Origin: Favolaschia claudopus
Taxonomy: Eukaryota > Basidiomycota > Agaricomycetes > Agaricales > Mycenaceae
DNA length: 64,000 nucleotides
Direction of reading: 5' to 3'
Assembly: GCA_037176885.1 (NCBI GenBank)
Contig: JAWWNJ010000005.1
Coordinates: 2,604,001 to 2,668,000 of the forward strand
The notes beneath the pieces are model-generated. The model was not told where the DNA came from and did not search any database. It was given only the letters and a program-made list of their open reading frames with translations. The number at the start of each line of letters is the position of its first letter. Positions within the stretch are counted from its first letter, which is position 1. Both the position numbers and the translations under genes were made by a program. This document shows, in pieces, positions 1 to 12,003 of the stretch.

Positions 1-423
1 GCTAAACGCATAAAGCTGAGAGTCTGAGAAGCTGAGAAGACTGCAGCTAAAGTGCCTGCAAAAGTTCGGGGTGGTCCTCAAAAATAGACCTGTTAATAAA
101 TTTCTGAAAAGTTCCTTTTCAAATTTTCTATTGCCTGTGAGCAGAACCTGAACAGAAATTGGATTTCGGGCAACAGGAGCCTAAGGAAGTAGTGGGAAGC
201 AGCCTCCCTGGCAGGATGGGTGAAGTTACCGTTTAGGAAACTTGTGTGTGCGCGTTTGGCTGTGGCTTCCCGCTCCTGCTCCCCACCGCCAACGATGTGC
301 TGATGATTCTGCTTCTTGTTGCTTCTTTTGACTCTCTGTGTCTTTGGCTACGCTCTAGTCGTCTTGCTCGATAGATTCCCTTTCGTTTGATACCACTGAA
401 TCGCACCTGGAGAACTTAATATC
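1..423 (+). other. 5' flank of the arrestin gene
   Basis: No gene is recognisable here. The stretch is the presumed promoter and 5' leader of the arrestin gene that begins at 424. Pyrimidine-rich DNA lies just before the start codon. No clear TATA box was found. Confidence 0.4.
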
Positions 424-3400
424 ATGGCGGCAACTTCTCGTCCGGAGCCTATGAATGCGACCTCGCACCATGCAAAGGTCAATGTATCCTTGACTACATC
501 GCAAACCGTCTTTGTGGCCGGGGGACACATTACCGGCAAGATGGAGATGGAGTGTAGAGCCGACAAGGGTCTTGGAATCAGCGTTATAATGGTCGAGCTG
601 TTTGCCATTCAAGGTTCCTCCAAATCTGCACACTAAATAAGCTGGGAGCTCATACCCGTTTAGAGCTAACATCCCGGGACCACTCGGCCACTTCTACCTT
701 TCTCCACAGTCGTCGCTTGTTCCAGGGGCCGGGTCTGCCTCCCTCGAATGCAGTCCAGCCCCATCCAGTCCCCGGAGAACCCCCGCTACCTTCGCACTAC
801 CACCAAGCCCGCCGCGGAAACTCTACCTTTCTCTTCAAATTCCCTCTCCCCGAGACATCCCCATCATCCATCACTTTTGGCGGAGATTTGGCTCGTGTAA
901 GGTATGAACTCCGCGCGGGTGTCGGTGTCTGCTGGAAGGGCGAGAAGAGGCTTGTCACAGACCGCGCCGACCTCCAGGTCGTGGAATGTTACAGAGAGGA
1001 CCCCTTACTAAACCCAGAACCCGAAGGCGTTGTCGTCGGCGAGAATGGCAAGATTTGGGCTCAAGGCAAGATCGTCGGCGGTGTTGTTGTGGCAGGGGAG
1101 AGCGGATGCGTCGAGCTTCAGGTCAAGAATCATTCCACCAAGAAGGTGCGTTCTTCCTCGCCGTTAACTTCGTTCGTTCTTTTCATATTCCACTCAGAAC
1201 ACCGGGCTCGTTATCACCTTAACGCGAACTCTGGTGCTATCTGGCATCCCTCCTTCAGAAAAGCAGCCCCTACAGATTTCCGACACCCTCGTTACCGTAC
1301 CATACCGTGGCCAAGAGTACATTATCCCTCCGGGTGCTGAAGGTGTCGCTAGTTTGGTCTTTGACGTCCCCAAGCACGCGAGGGGTGTCAAGGGCGGTCT
1401 GCTCAAGGGCGACGTGTCTGCTTCCAAGCCCACTCACGCCATCTTCGAAGTTCGCTGCGTTCTCGGGATCAAGATGACCATGGGTTTCGGCAGGTTGGTC
1501 ACGCTGCTTTGGCTCCTCATATGATCCCGCTGATTTTGTTGAGCAGCAAGGACATCGAACTAGATCTTCCTGTGACAGTTGTTCACCCGATGGCCTTACC
1601 TGAGATTCCGCCTCCTCAACCATATCCTCCCGCCGGTTATCAACCGCCCTATGCAGACCCTCGCGCCACGCCCTATCCAGGCTACCCCGCCCCTCCCATG
1701 TCACCCATTCCTACTGCCTACATGGATCCTCAGCAGAGCCAAGTATGGCTACCTCCGCCTTCGCAAACACCTATGCCATATCAATACTATTCCCCGGGCC
1801 AACCGCAAGCGCAGTACTACTTCCCTCCTCCTCCCGCCACCCCCGTCTACCAACCTCTTCCTCTCAATCTTGCCCGTCCGCTGAGTGCAGATGGCACCCG
1901 CCCTTCCTCCACCGCGAACTTGGCCCCTCCAGGTCAGTCGCCCACCGCAGCCAATCCCGCAGACGGCGAAGAAGGCAAAGGTGAACGCGCTTCGAGGATC
2001 ACAAAACACCTCCGTCAAAGCACGCGCAACCGTTCCGCCTCGCCCCTCTCCCATCGCTACCCTCTCACGTCCTCAAACTCTATACCGATCCCCCAGACAC
2101 TGCGTCATCCCCCCGCGGGCCTGCCAGACCCCAATAACCTCTCTGTTTCTCCCGCCGCGGGTCCAGGACCGGCGGTCTTCTCGCCGCGGCCGGTATTGAG
2201 CCCCAAAGCGAGTTTCACGAGTCCGTCGTCGCCGAAGAGCGAGCGCGTGGAGGTGTTGGAGAGGATGGCAGACGAAGTGGCGCTGAAGACGTCGAATTTG
2301 TCGGCGGATTTGCCCAAATCGAGTTTCGCTGCTGCGGCTGCTGCAGCTGCGGTCACAGATAACCTCGCGCTGCCGGTGAAGGGGGAGAAGGAGAAGAGGC
2401 GGAGTAAGTCCAAATCGCCTTCGAAACAGAGGAGTCGGAGTAGGAAGAGGGAAAAGGGTGATAGAACGCCCGTCGCCGAGTCTGCTGAAACAGCAGCTGC
2501 TGCGGATATGAACAAGACGCTGCCCGGCCCTCCTGTACCTTCTGGGAAGATTGCGCCCCCTTCTGCACCGCGCACGCGGGTGGACACGTATTTCAATATT
2601 CCCGAGGCGGTGAAGGAGGATGGTCCTTCCTCCGCTGAGCAGACACCGCGCCTAGGCAATAATCAACCTCACTTCCTCTCGGTATTGCCGGCAGAGCAGA
2701 CGCCTAAGACGCCGACGCTGATGGCGATGCGCGGGCGGACGCAGGGGCTGTTGAGTTCGGAGAGCGGGTTGGATGCGCTTGAGAGGCGGCTATTGCAGGA
2801 GGTGGGGACGCGGAAGGTGCCGCAGGCGCCGAGGCCGGATGTGAGGAGTGTTGTGGCGCCTATGGATATCCCGGGGGCGAAGCGGGGGGACAGTGCGGAT
2901 GAGTCGGCGATTTCGAGTTTGACGCTGGCTGGGGAGGTGCAGGAGCGTGAGCAGGAGCGGGAGAGAGAAAGGGAGAGAGAACGGGAGCAGGAAGAGGAGA
3001 GGGATAGGGATTCGGATGAGAGGACGCAGGGGGCGGGGGCGAAGAAGAGTTCGTCGGGGAGGACGGAGCGTGGGGATGGGGAGCGGAGGAGTGGGAGGAA
3101 GAAGGAGAAGGAGAAAGATAAGGAGAAGGGGAAGGATAGGAAGGCGATGAAGGGGAGGGTGGCTGCGTGGTTGGGAGGTATAGATCCTGAGGTCCCGCCT
3201 GATGTGGAGCCTCATCCGCCGCCGAGTCCGGACATTGAGGATCTCGTTACGCCGCTCGATAAGATTGCGGGGTTGCCTTCGCAGTCGACGATCAAAGCCG
3301 TACCAGCCCAGGCGGACCCCGCTGATGCTCCTGCTGTGCCGAATCCGAGATCGTCTGGATTCGTTCCGGTGAAGACGTTCAAGCGGGATCCATTTCAGCG

Positions 3401-4466
3401 GAATCCAGCCGAGGAAGCGAGGCGGATCGCCGATCTGTGGGCTCAGACGCCACTGCAGGACAACTCGCCAGCTTCACCGCGCGTTACGTCGCCGACCTTC
3501 ACGCCGCAGTCTGTCCATACGGATCGGAAAGTCTCGCCGCCTTCGTCGCCCCTGAAGATGAACGGTATGGCCTCGGCGACGAATGTATGGAAGGCTGTTG
3601 CTTCGCCCGCGGCCGCTCCGCTCAAAGTCGCTGCTCCTTCACCTCGGTTGCCTGTCTTCCCTCCACCGTTGGATCCTGAAGTGAAGTACGATATTCGTTC
3701 GGCGCGGGGCGGTCGTGGGGGGAAGGTCACTGCTGTTGCGTCGCTCTGGGCGTCTGGAGCTGTTGCAGATAAAGCGAAGGATGTTGTTCAGAAGCCGCTC
3801 AACTCTCCCAGAGCTCTTACTTCGCCGAAACCTATCCCTGCTCCCAAGCCTGTTACTTCACCGAAGCCCGCGGTTGCGCCGAAGCCTGCTGTCGCTGCTG
3901 GATCGAAGCCTGCTACTGCCCCCAAGCCCGCTCCCAAACCAGCTGTTGCTCCAAAGCCTGCTACGGCGGCGGACTTCTTGCGCTCGATACCAAAGGAAAA
4001 GGTCTCGGACGGGACTAAGCCGGTTGTTTCTCCGAAACCTGCTTCGGCGACGGATTTCTTGCGCTCGATTCCGAAGAGTGTGTCGACCGACAAGTTTTCT
4101 GCGGCAACAGCGTCAGCACCGCCTCTTGAAAGACGCGCTCGGGGTCCAGTGATCAAGTCCGCGAGTGTCCCCGCACTCATATCGTCCTCGCACGCACGGC
4201 CAACGTTATCCTCCACTGCGTCGCTTGCCCGCCCGAGTCCTACTTCGCGCACGCCGCTTAAACCTGCTGTGCCTACTATCGCGGAGAGTGCGAGTGAGGT
4301 GGTTGCGGGGTTCAAGGGTCGGGTGCAGGCTTCGCTGTCGTCTGTGGCGCCGAAGTCCCCGCCGCCTCCGCCGACGTCGCCTACGTCCAAGCCCGGGGAG
4401 ATGGCGTTTGGGCAGGCGAAGTTGCGGGATTTGATTAAGAAGTATCAGGGTCAGGCTGCTGCGTGA
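424..4466 (+). CDS. alpha-arrestin-like protein with long disordered tail
   Basis: Four exons read 424-613, 664-1145, 1198-1493 and 1547-4466, with introns of about 50 nt. The first three exons and the start of the fourth carry an arrestin N/C beta-sandwich pattern: a VELFAIQ strand, a Gly/Pro-rich loop before paired strands, and later a GLVITLTR strand, SASKPTHAIFEVRCVLGIKM and an IELDLPVTVVHP strand that typically closes the arrestin C domain. Fungal alpha-arrestins act as adaptors linking plasma-membrane transporters or pH sensors to a Rsp5-type ubiquitin ligase. After the fold come about 950 residues of low complexity: PPxY-like Pro/Tyr-rich segments such as QPYPPAGYQPPYADP (possible WW-domain ligands), an Arg/Glu repeat near 2940-3010, and repeated APKP units near 3835-3960. 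The last acceptor could be at 1543 or 1546, a difference of one Ser. A PalF/Rim8-like role is possible but not shown. Confidence 0.8.
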
Positions 4467-4796
4467 GCCTTGACCTTTCTTTCTCTCCCTCCGTCTTGAA
4501 TAATGTCTGTCTGCTCCTGTGTCTCTTCCGGCTGCTACGCATCATACCTTTGTCCTGCATCATACAATCTCGGATACTCAATTTTCCCGCTGCAATACCT
4601 AACATTATTGATTTCTTCTACTTATTGACCATACCACATATACATACACATGTTCCAGTTCACTGTTAGCTTTTCGTGTAACGATTTTATGACTTTTACG
4701 AGTAATCCATCCCATGCCTTTAAGTAGAATGATAGTATTCGAGCGAAAAGAAGTAAATAACGAATAACACCACAATCTTGGTTGCAGATAACTAAC
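4467..4796. other. 3' flank of arrestin gene up to the transposon edge
   Basis: No gene seen. AT-rich 3' untranslated or intergenic DNA, ending at the left terminal inverted repeat of the KDZ element. Confidence 0.4.
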
Positions 4797-4880
4797 GAGT
4801 GACTGGCCGTCAAAACGTGTACCGCCGGTCACACATCTGGGGTTCGGCCGGCTGAATGGAAGGGTACAGCGGGCGGAATG
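4797..4880 (+). repeat. left terminal inverted repeat of KDZ element
   Basis: About 84 bases that match the reverse complement of 16109-16192 with only a handful of differences. The block contains a GACCGGCGG/CCGCCGGTC-type palindrome and ends at GGGCGGAATG. Confidence 0.9.
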
Positions 4881-4969
4881 AGCCCATATTCTTCCCACCG
4901 CACCGCCCACCACTCTTGTCCTCTCCTTCCTCTCTCTCCTCCCTCTCTGAAAAACTCACCGCCCGTTCT

Positions 4970-5400
4970 CGGATCTCTCAACCCACGCTGCCTGTTTTTG
5001 CATCTCAGGCCCTGTTTCTGAATCCAAGAACCCCACGACATCACGATGCTCGTTTTTGAATCCCACAACCCAACGGCATCCGCACTGCCAGTTCTTGAAT
5101 CTCAGGACTCGACGACATTCGCGCCGCCTGTTTTTGAATTCAAGAACCGAACGACATGGTCAATCAAGTTTCAGAATCTCGCAACCCAAAACATCCAGAC
5201 TCGCTGTCTTGAAATCTCAGGACCCAACGACATCCCTCCTGTTTTTGAATTCAAGAACCTGAGGACATCCGTGCCGCCTGTTGTTGAATCTCGCAACCCA
5301 ACCGTCTGTCGTCGAATCTCAACACTCAACGAGTCGGCACCGCCGGTATTGAAATCTCAGGACCAGTCTGTGTCGTTGGATCCAACAACTCATGATATCT
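4970..5400 (+). repeat. left subterminal repeat array
   Basis: Roughly a dozen degenerate copies of a 20-35 base unit built on TTTTTGAATCTCAGGACC and its variants, spaced by short variable sequence containing CGACAT/CGCCGCC. The same unit occurs in reverse orientation at 15110-16020. Subterminal repeats of this kind usually act as transposase binding sites; that role is inferred. Confidence 0.8.
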
Positions 5401-5460
5401 AGGGCTTGGGGTGCGTGTACTAATCTCCGAATTCAAAACTGAGTCTTACAAATATTTTAT

Positions 5461-6716
5461 CTAGAGCTGCACCCGAGTCGCCTTCGCCTTCATACCAAAC
5501 TTCTTCCAGAAGGTTTCGTGCGTGAAGTGCGCGATAGCTACGCGTTGCCCATCACTGAACGCCTCAACCTCGTGTGGTAACACCCGCCCCCGAACCATGA
5601 TCATCGTGCCGTCTGTATAGCTCATCCGAAGCTTGAGCTTGGGAATATAAAGAGGACCACCAGTAAATGGCCCAACAACAACGAGAACCGCCCAACCGTT
5701 CTTTGGATCAGCGTTGTCGGGGTGCAGAGGGGTCTGACGGTTATACATGACTTCGCGTCCCTCCATGAGAAGCGGGTCCACAGAGGCAAGGGCGCGGTAG
5801 AATTCGTGAGTGTCGCACGCCACTGTGTTCAAGTGTTGAAGCTGATCATGATGATTAGGGTCGACAGACCGAATCAAGACGTTGACGCGGTGCGAAACCA
5901 AGCGAAGCTGAGCCATCAGCTTAACGCTCGCAGCAAAAGCCTTGCCCGACTTGAGCATGTCGCGCGAGGCAGTGGGTTTTCCGTGCTGGGACAAGCGTTG
6001 AGGTGGGCGGAACATAAAGGTGAGTTAATGAAACGTACTGGGTGACCGACCGGCAGCCATGCTCGAACCAATTTACAGATCCCGGCAACCTGACCCGGGA
6101 GTGTCTTGTAGGAACGCGCACCGTTCCTTCCCTCACCGTCGGCTCCACCCGTCATGGGAAGCTTCCCACCAAATCCATCCTCAACGAGCGCCAGAAGCTC
6201 GTCAAGCAAAATTTCCTGTCATGTCAAGGTCAGTCTTGTTTAAATCAGCGAATGAAATCACGCACGCAGGACTTGGCTTTCATAATTCCGGGAAGGTGAA
6301 CCACCACCGCATAGCCATCTTGACTAACCGCCATACGGGGTACCGGCACCTCGTCCATCCACTCGTGAGCGACGCGTTCTTGCTGGGCCTTTGCCCTTCT
6401 GCCACCCTTCTTGGCGATCTCAAAATTGAAACCGGGCATGACAACTGTTGGATGTTAACTAGGCTGGGAGAAGACAAAGATTTATGGCAACAAACGTACC
6501 GTGATTTTCCTTTGCTATCTCCACTGCCTTCTCAATCTCACGTCCAAAATTCTTCTCCATCTTTTGCAGTTGAGCTTCAGTAAGCATGCGCTCCGACCGA
6601 AGACGTTTGGGGGCTGGCATCTCGGGTTCGGGCGATGAGTCGCGAGAGTCGGCTGTTGGCGTTGAATGGTCGGACTCGCGAGGACGTTTGACGATGCGGG
6701 GTAGGAAGCGTTGCAT
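5461..6716 (-). CDS. TET/JBP-like 2OG-Fe(II) dioxygenase
   Basis: Four exons on the minus strand (6500-6716, 6266-6444, 6039-6215, 5461-5985) join in frame to about 365 codons. Family members oxidise 5-methylcytosine (TET) or thymine (JBP) in DNA using Fe(II) and 2-oxoglutarate. The catalytic core is in the last exon: an HPD iron-binding triad start (HPDNADPKNGW), a GGPLYIPKL strand, a distal iron-binding His in VRGRVLPHEV, and Arg in GQRVAIAHFTH positioned for 2-oxoglutarate. The N-terminal ~75 residues are basic and disordered, with KRPRE and PKRLRSER nuclear-signal-like stretches. The start ATG at 6716 is preferred over an upstream ATG at 6803 because a TATA box lies at 6811-6818. It lies in the KDZ transposon beside the left terminus, so it is transposon cargo. 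All key residues are present, so activity is plausible; substrate is inferred. Confidence 0.85.
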
Positions 6717-6810
6717 GGTGGAGTGAGGAAGAGATTTGAGTAGTGGCAAGTAGGATTGTGTTAGCGTTGGTAGTTGAAGTGTTGGTGTTGAATGCAAATA
6801 CATCTAGCCT

Positions 6811-6818
6811 TTTATACT
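6811..6818 (-). promoter_or_regulatory. TATA box of the TET/JBP-like gene
   Basis: On the minus strand the sequence reads TATAAAAG, about 95 bases upstream of the ATG at 6716. Confidence 0.6.
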
Positions 6819-7085
6819 CTATCCATGTCCGGTGGCATTGTCGGCTGTTCGGATTGTGAACAATAGATGATGTGGCGGCCGATGGCCTAAACTGTTTCCC
6901 GACACTGTTCCTTTGTCCGCTTTGTTCACGGAATTTGCCTTGTCCATCTGCATCCCTTATTGAGTAGTGGCAAGCGCCAAGCAGCTGGAGGTGTATATAA
7001 GGCTGGCGTCTCATCCTTGAAACCCTCATCTTCCTTCTGCGAAACGGTCCGCCGTCACTCAAGCAGGTTGAAGATCCCTTCTTGA

Positions 7086-7266
7086 TGAGTACGTGTTACA
7101 CCGAAAGTCAGTAGTAGGCCACTGTTGTGTGAGGAGACGTGTTACACCGAACCTTTCATGTATCTTTGGCAGTCTTATCCAACATTGGGCCCTGAATTGA
7201 GTAGTATGTGTTACACTGAACCTCAAGGAGGGAGTTTGCGTTGCCCCACTTGAAGTGTTACACGAA
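7086..7266. promoter_or_regulatory. cluster of GTGTTACAC palindromes
   Basis: Four copies of GTGTTACAC (followed by CGAA, CGAA, TGAA and GAA) occur at about 7088, 7139, 7209 and 7256, spaced 47-70 bases. The core is a palindrome around a central T. They lie 270-450 bases upstream of the TATA box of the TET/JBP gene and downstream of the next cargo gene, so they look like operator sites for that promoter. The binding protein is unknown. Confidence 0.5.
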
Positions 7267-7635
7267 CGGTGGTGTCAATCGGTGGCTATTGCCCTCTGTT
7301 CCCTTACTTTAACTACTTCATCCCTTGTTCATCCGGGATTCCTCTTACAAAACCGCTTTCCAAAATGTCTTAATCATATTAAATGCTTAATTAGCGTATC
7401 GAAAGCATCGGCCGGACTGTCACGGGACCGTGTTCCGTCAATGCTTCTTCCCATTTCGACAATGCTCATCCGTATTCTCCAGCTGCCTTTTAGCCAGTAT
7501 CATTCAAAAGCTAGTGGGATATTCAAAACGTTTACAGTCAGAAAACTAAATCATCCACACATGTGCCTGCTGGCGGGCTGCTTTCCTCTCGTTACAATCT
7601 GAATCCCCGCCTGGCGTCGTACGACTTGTATCCCT

Positions 7636-10274
7636 TCAACTAGCCTGCCCTTGTGCCCTTGCCATAGCCTGAATCAATTCGTTCCCCATGTCTGTTCCAG
7701 CGGGCAGCTCCTCGCTGACCTTCCTCAACACTTTTATCACCAAATCAAGGACATGAGTGGGCGACCCAAAAACTCCGTCTCCCACGTAAAAATCATTGAC
7801 GGTAAGGCCTGTTTCTTTGAAGGCTTGAGCAAGAAAGGTGCGATGACGGGTACCTAGAGGCTCGTTCCCTAGGGTCTCCCGGGCTGGTAACTCCCGATTG
7901 TGAGAGATAGCGGTGGCACATTTGAAAAAGATGAAGTCCAATAGCGCCTCATCTATCCAGCAGCCACATGCAAGGGCACTCAGCACCCCGTTCGCCTCCT
8001 TCGTTTCTTTGGGGAATGGGACTCCGTTAACCAAGTACTTTCCACTTCCGTCTCGAATGTCCTTGAAACCTGCTGTTTTGAAGGTATGAAGAATGCAGGC
8101 ATTGTTCCCAACTCGGTTATCGAAGACGTGAAGGGCCAGGTCCCTGGAAATATAGGCGCACTCTGGCAGGAAATCAGGAAGCAGTTTCATTAGACGACGC
8201 AAGTCATAGGAAATGGATTCTTGGTCCTTCAGATAGTCTTGAATAGCCTGTCGGCCGACTACTATGGCAAGGGTTAGTCGCTGTTATTCTCAGATGATAT
8301 CCTTCTTACCCCGATAATCCTCCTTCTCCTTGGCCGTCAGCCCAGCCCAGCGAACCAGAATATCATGCTCTTTCTTGCCGTCTCCCGATGCTGCACCAAA
8401 AAATTGGAAAGACATCAATATATTGGCCGGGGTAAGGTCAGTAAAGACCTGCCTTTCTTTTCTTTATTCTTATTGTCACTCTTTCGACTAGCCTTGGGTT
8501 TTCCCGCAAGAGCGATCTGAATATCAGCTTGAACCTCAACCCGTTTTGCAATAGAAACTTTGATAGCCTCCGAAACTGCCTCTTTCACAGCATGGTTAAG
8601 TGAAGCATCGGTGAGGCATGCCTCCATCTTTTCAATTTGACGGGTGAGCTGTGCTTCTTCCTGGTGCAGAGCAGAGAGGTGCTTCTTGCTTGGTCTCAAT
8701 TTCGACGCAATAAAGCCTTCCTCGTCTAGAAGCATATTATCCACTAACATATACAATCAGTTTTGTATCTTTCTGGGGTCCAGAGCTTACAGTCGTTGTC
8801 AGGAAGCTCTAAATCATCTTTGACTGTGGCTCGAGGTCAGTGTCGCTGGGGTCATGACTGACTAGCTACTCACGGAGAACTTGCTCCCCTTCCTCTTTAA
8901 CATCCACAACCATAGCACCCATATCTTCGACTGCAGCAACCCCTTGATCTTTGGCAGGAGGCTGCGTAGAGATTGTCTTTGATCCAGGGTTGGTATCAAA
9001 TTGCTTGTCGATAATCTCCCGCTGATGAAAAGGTCATAAAAATTTGCCTGCAATGCGGAAGATTTAACAAGACGAACCTCCATCACAGTATCTTGGGCAA
9101 CATCTAGATTAGTAGTACTGCCCGCAGGGGGTGCCTCTTGGTCCTTTTGTTCTTCAATGTGCATTCCCTTATAAAACGGTCAGAATTATCAAAAAAGAAA
9201 ATCCGAAAGCTCTACAGACCTCGACTGGAGTTTTGGAAATGGTTGGGATATCAGAGGCTACGTCGGCCTCATTTGCTACTTGAGATAGGCTCTCATAATT
9301 CTGGAGAGCCTGTTCATAGGCATGTTCCGCTAACTCCAGTGCACTCTTCGCCGCCTCTCTGTTAGCTGGGTTTTCCCCCTGATTATTGCAGTCTGGTTGA
9401 AAGAAGGTATTATCTACCCTTGGTATTTCCCTTCTGTTTTTGGCCCATGCCGTTGAATGATTGGACAACCTGCTTTTTGGCAAGTACGTCGTTTTTCGCT
9501 ATTTCAAGAGCTATTTTGGCTGATTCCGCTGCAGTGAGTGGGAGGTTGTTTCCCCCTAAAGGCGGACTGGATTGCATAGAAGACAGGGGACTGGAGGACT
9601 GGCTCATTGTTCGAGACGACAAGTTGTACATTTCCAATCCAATCATTTTTCCGATCTGACCCGACATTGGTATTGAGATACAATTACAGGTTCTCGAAAA
9701 TATCGAAAAGAGGACCGTCTACTAGATCTACATCCAACGGGTCCATGAGATACCGAGTAGGAATATTGGTGGCAGTATATCTTCCTGCCGCAATTCTGTA
9801 GTGCATTCGCTGAATCAGAATCGAAAGGTGTAAACAATCCTCGTCTGCCAAAGAGCTATCACGATAAATGAGGGTTTCTTCCATCCCCTCTGGGTACAAG
9901 GCGGAGTTGGAGGGAAGCTTGACCCATTCACATTTTAACGGACGGTAAATCTCGAGTGTTTCAAAGTTGTCTCCCAGTCGATGAATGAGTATCTTATCCA
10001 GGGCAGGTTTGAAAGCACCGTCCGGTTGAAGGCGCGCCAGCCATTTGAAAGGTCGGCTTTTCCTAGACAAATGGAAGCATGTGTGAGGGCAAGAAAAGGA
10101 AGTTAATACTTTGGCTCACTTTGCTGGGTGTGCGTCGGGAAGATATATAATCATGTCCAGACTATGGACACCATGGCAAGCAGGGCGGGTGCACTGAGGA
10201 TCACCGCAAACGAACTAATGAATCCTAAACAGGAGCTGGATGCCCGGTTTCATGCTCATGATTCGACTCACCAT
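7636..10274 (-). CDS. KDZ-element cargo protein of unknown function
   Basis: Multi-exon gene on the minus strand, not recognised. The likely start is ATG at 10272-10274, immediately followed by a GTGAGT donor, so exon 1 would carry only the start codon. The next exon (from about 10214) encodes a Cys/His segment with the pattern CGDPQC..PACHG followed by a hydrophobic MIIYLPD stretch, then KKSRPFKWLARLQ. Later exons encode Ala/Glu-rich helical segments that look like coiled coil (for example around 8480-8750 and 9230-9400). The last exon (7636-8202) encodes a compact domain ending MARAQGQAS. A TATATA lies at about 10344-10352 on the minus strand. Joining near 9684 is uncertain, so this could be two genes. 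The position inside the KDZ element suggests a mobility or regulatory accessory. Confidence 0.4.
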
Positions 10275-10433
10275 GATATTGGTAGGTGTATGGGATAACG
10301 TTCTTGAGGAAGGCTCATCCAAGTGACACAGAAACTACTGTGACTTGTATATAATTAATAATCATGACGACTTTGTGACTTTAGTTCACAAATCTTAAAG
10401 CTTTCGATCAAAGGGAACTATTGCTAATGTGAT

Positions 10434-11800
10434 TCAATGACTACCGCCAGCCAAGAGACTTTTGTACTGCTCAAGCAATGCATTCTTTTCCGCCAATTCC
10501 ACCGCCAGAGCCTCTTTCTCCTCTGCGACATTTTCCAAAGCCTTGCTTGAGCTTGCCTGTGCGGCTAGTGCTTCCTGTAGCTTCTTATGCATAGAAGCCG
10601 CATCCCTCTGCCGCCCCGCAAGTAAGGAAGCAAAGATTTTGTTGAATTGGTTGATAATAGTTTCGACGTCAGTCTTGCTATCTCGAAGGAGTCGGGAGGA
10701 AGCGAAATGATAAAATGGCTCTTTTGCGTAAGGATGTTGAGCGGTGAAGAATAACCAGCATCCAGTTTCCTGAGCCAAGTCTTCGCACTACCAATATAGT
10801 GGATATTCTGTAAAGGAAGACAAGAATGTTACACACCCGTTCTATAAGTTCTTTAGTCTTGCGACCGAAACGAGCACTGCATTCTTTTCGATCGGAAATC
10901 TTTTGTCTTTGTGCCCGACTGCGAATGATATCTGCAAGATAGTGATAGTTTATTGCGGAAAAGCTAGACAGAATACAACTAACCGGCTGTTTCAGACCCT
11001 CTATATGCCCCTTGAACCTTCCCGAAGGCTGGATTTCCATTCGAAGCCCGGATTCGAGCTCGAGGCGTAGGCGTAGATCCCGGACTCTCCAGAGAGGTAT
11101 TGACTATACTCGAGGGTGACACCGAGTCTGTTTGATAGATTTGATAACAGAGACCAAAGCCTAGAGAAAAAACATACCATCAGGTTGACCGCTCCCTGTG
11201 CCCATTGTGATTTGGGAGAGATTGAAGGATGCTGTACTATCAATCGAGGAGGTATCTGCGCTCTAAATAAACGGGGAGAGGGGTAACATCATGAGCTAAG
11301 TATTATATAATTCCAAAATCAGCTCACAGACCTTGTCCACTGGAAGAGAAGGCAGAGCCCATGCCGACGAAGGGTATTGATAGTTGACCGGCAGACTGCC
11401 ATTGAGAAAGGACTGATAGAAGGGTGGAAGGGAGGGCTGCAACATCCCCTGAACCGACTGGTCAGTGCCCAGTAAGGACTGATATGACATATAAGTTCAA
11501 AAAAACACTATGATTGGAAAAAAAACACGCATTAGAGTCCCCAGACTGGGGCATCGAACTTGAAATCAGTTCGCCGGGACCTGACTGTGATGGGGCTCCA
11601 GACAAGACATTTGAGTGTTGGATGAGAGAAGGGTTGTGGACCTCTGTGACTGGGGCAGACGCCACTTCTGAGGCTAGTCTTCGACGACCAGCTACAGAAT
11701 GGATACACTCAGACAGGTATGGGGAGCCTGTACACTGCCGGCATTTCCGTGGCTGGCGTTGAACTCCGCCTCGAGCTTTTTGCCTGGTTGACTGAGCCAT
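10434..11800 (-). CDS. KDZ-element cargo protein, Cys motif and coiled coil
   Basis: Not recognised. The start is ATG at 11800. The N-terminus is basic with a possible zinc site (KCRQC followed by PYLSECIH). Later exons carry a conserved-looking basic motif (RSRAQRQKISDRKECSARFGR, with RKTKELIER beyond) joined to CEDLAQETGCWLFFTAQHP by an intron at about 10789-10838. The C-terminal ~75 residues are Ala/Glu/Lys-rich heptads (coiled coil) ending LLAGGSH. Head-to-head arrangement with the transposase gene at 12004 leaves a 200-base shared promoter region. A DNA-binding or transposition-accessory role is only inferred from context. Confidence 0.45.
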
Positions 11801-12003
11801 CTTAGTAGTGGTCAAGGGCCGAGGCAAAGGACAAATACCTGAATACATTCCCTCCGTGTTCTGAGATTCAAAGACTGGGCCCCTAACTGAGCTCAGACAA
11901 CGAAGAATAATGATGAGAGCACTGCCACAAATGATTGACACCTATGTTACGGAAGCCTGATTGACAGCAGCTGCCTCTGTTCCTTTTCGAATGATCCAAA
12001 TCG

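Noticed and set aside
2790..3215. Leu/Pro/Arg-rich minus-strand frame inside the arrestin gene
   Set aside because: Antisense shadow of a low-complexity coding region.
6577..7062. Minus-strand open frame upstream of the dioxygenase start
   Set aside because: It spans the TATA box and is not protein-like; start at 6716 preferred.
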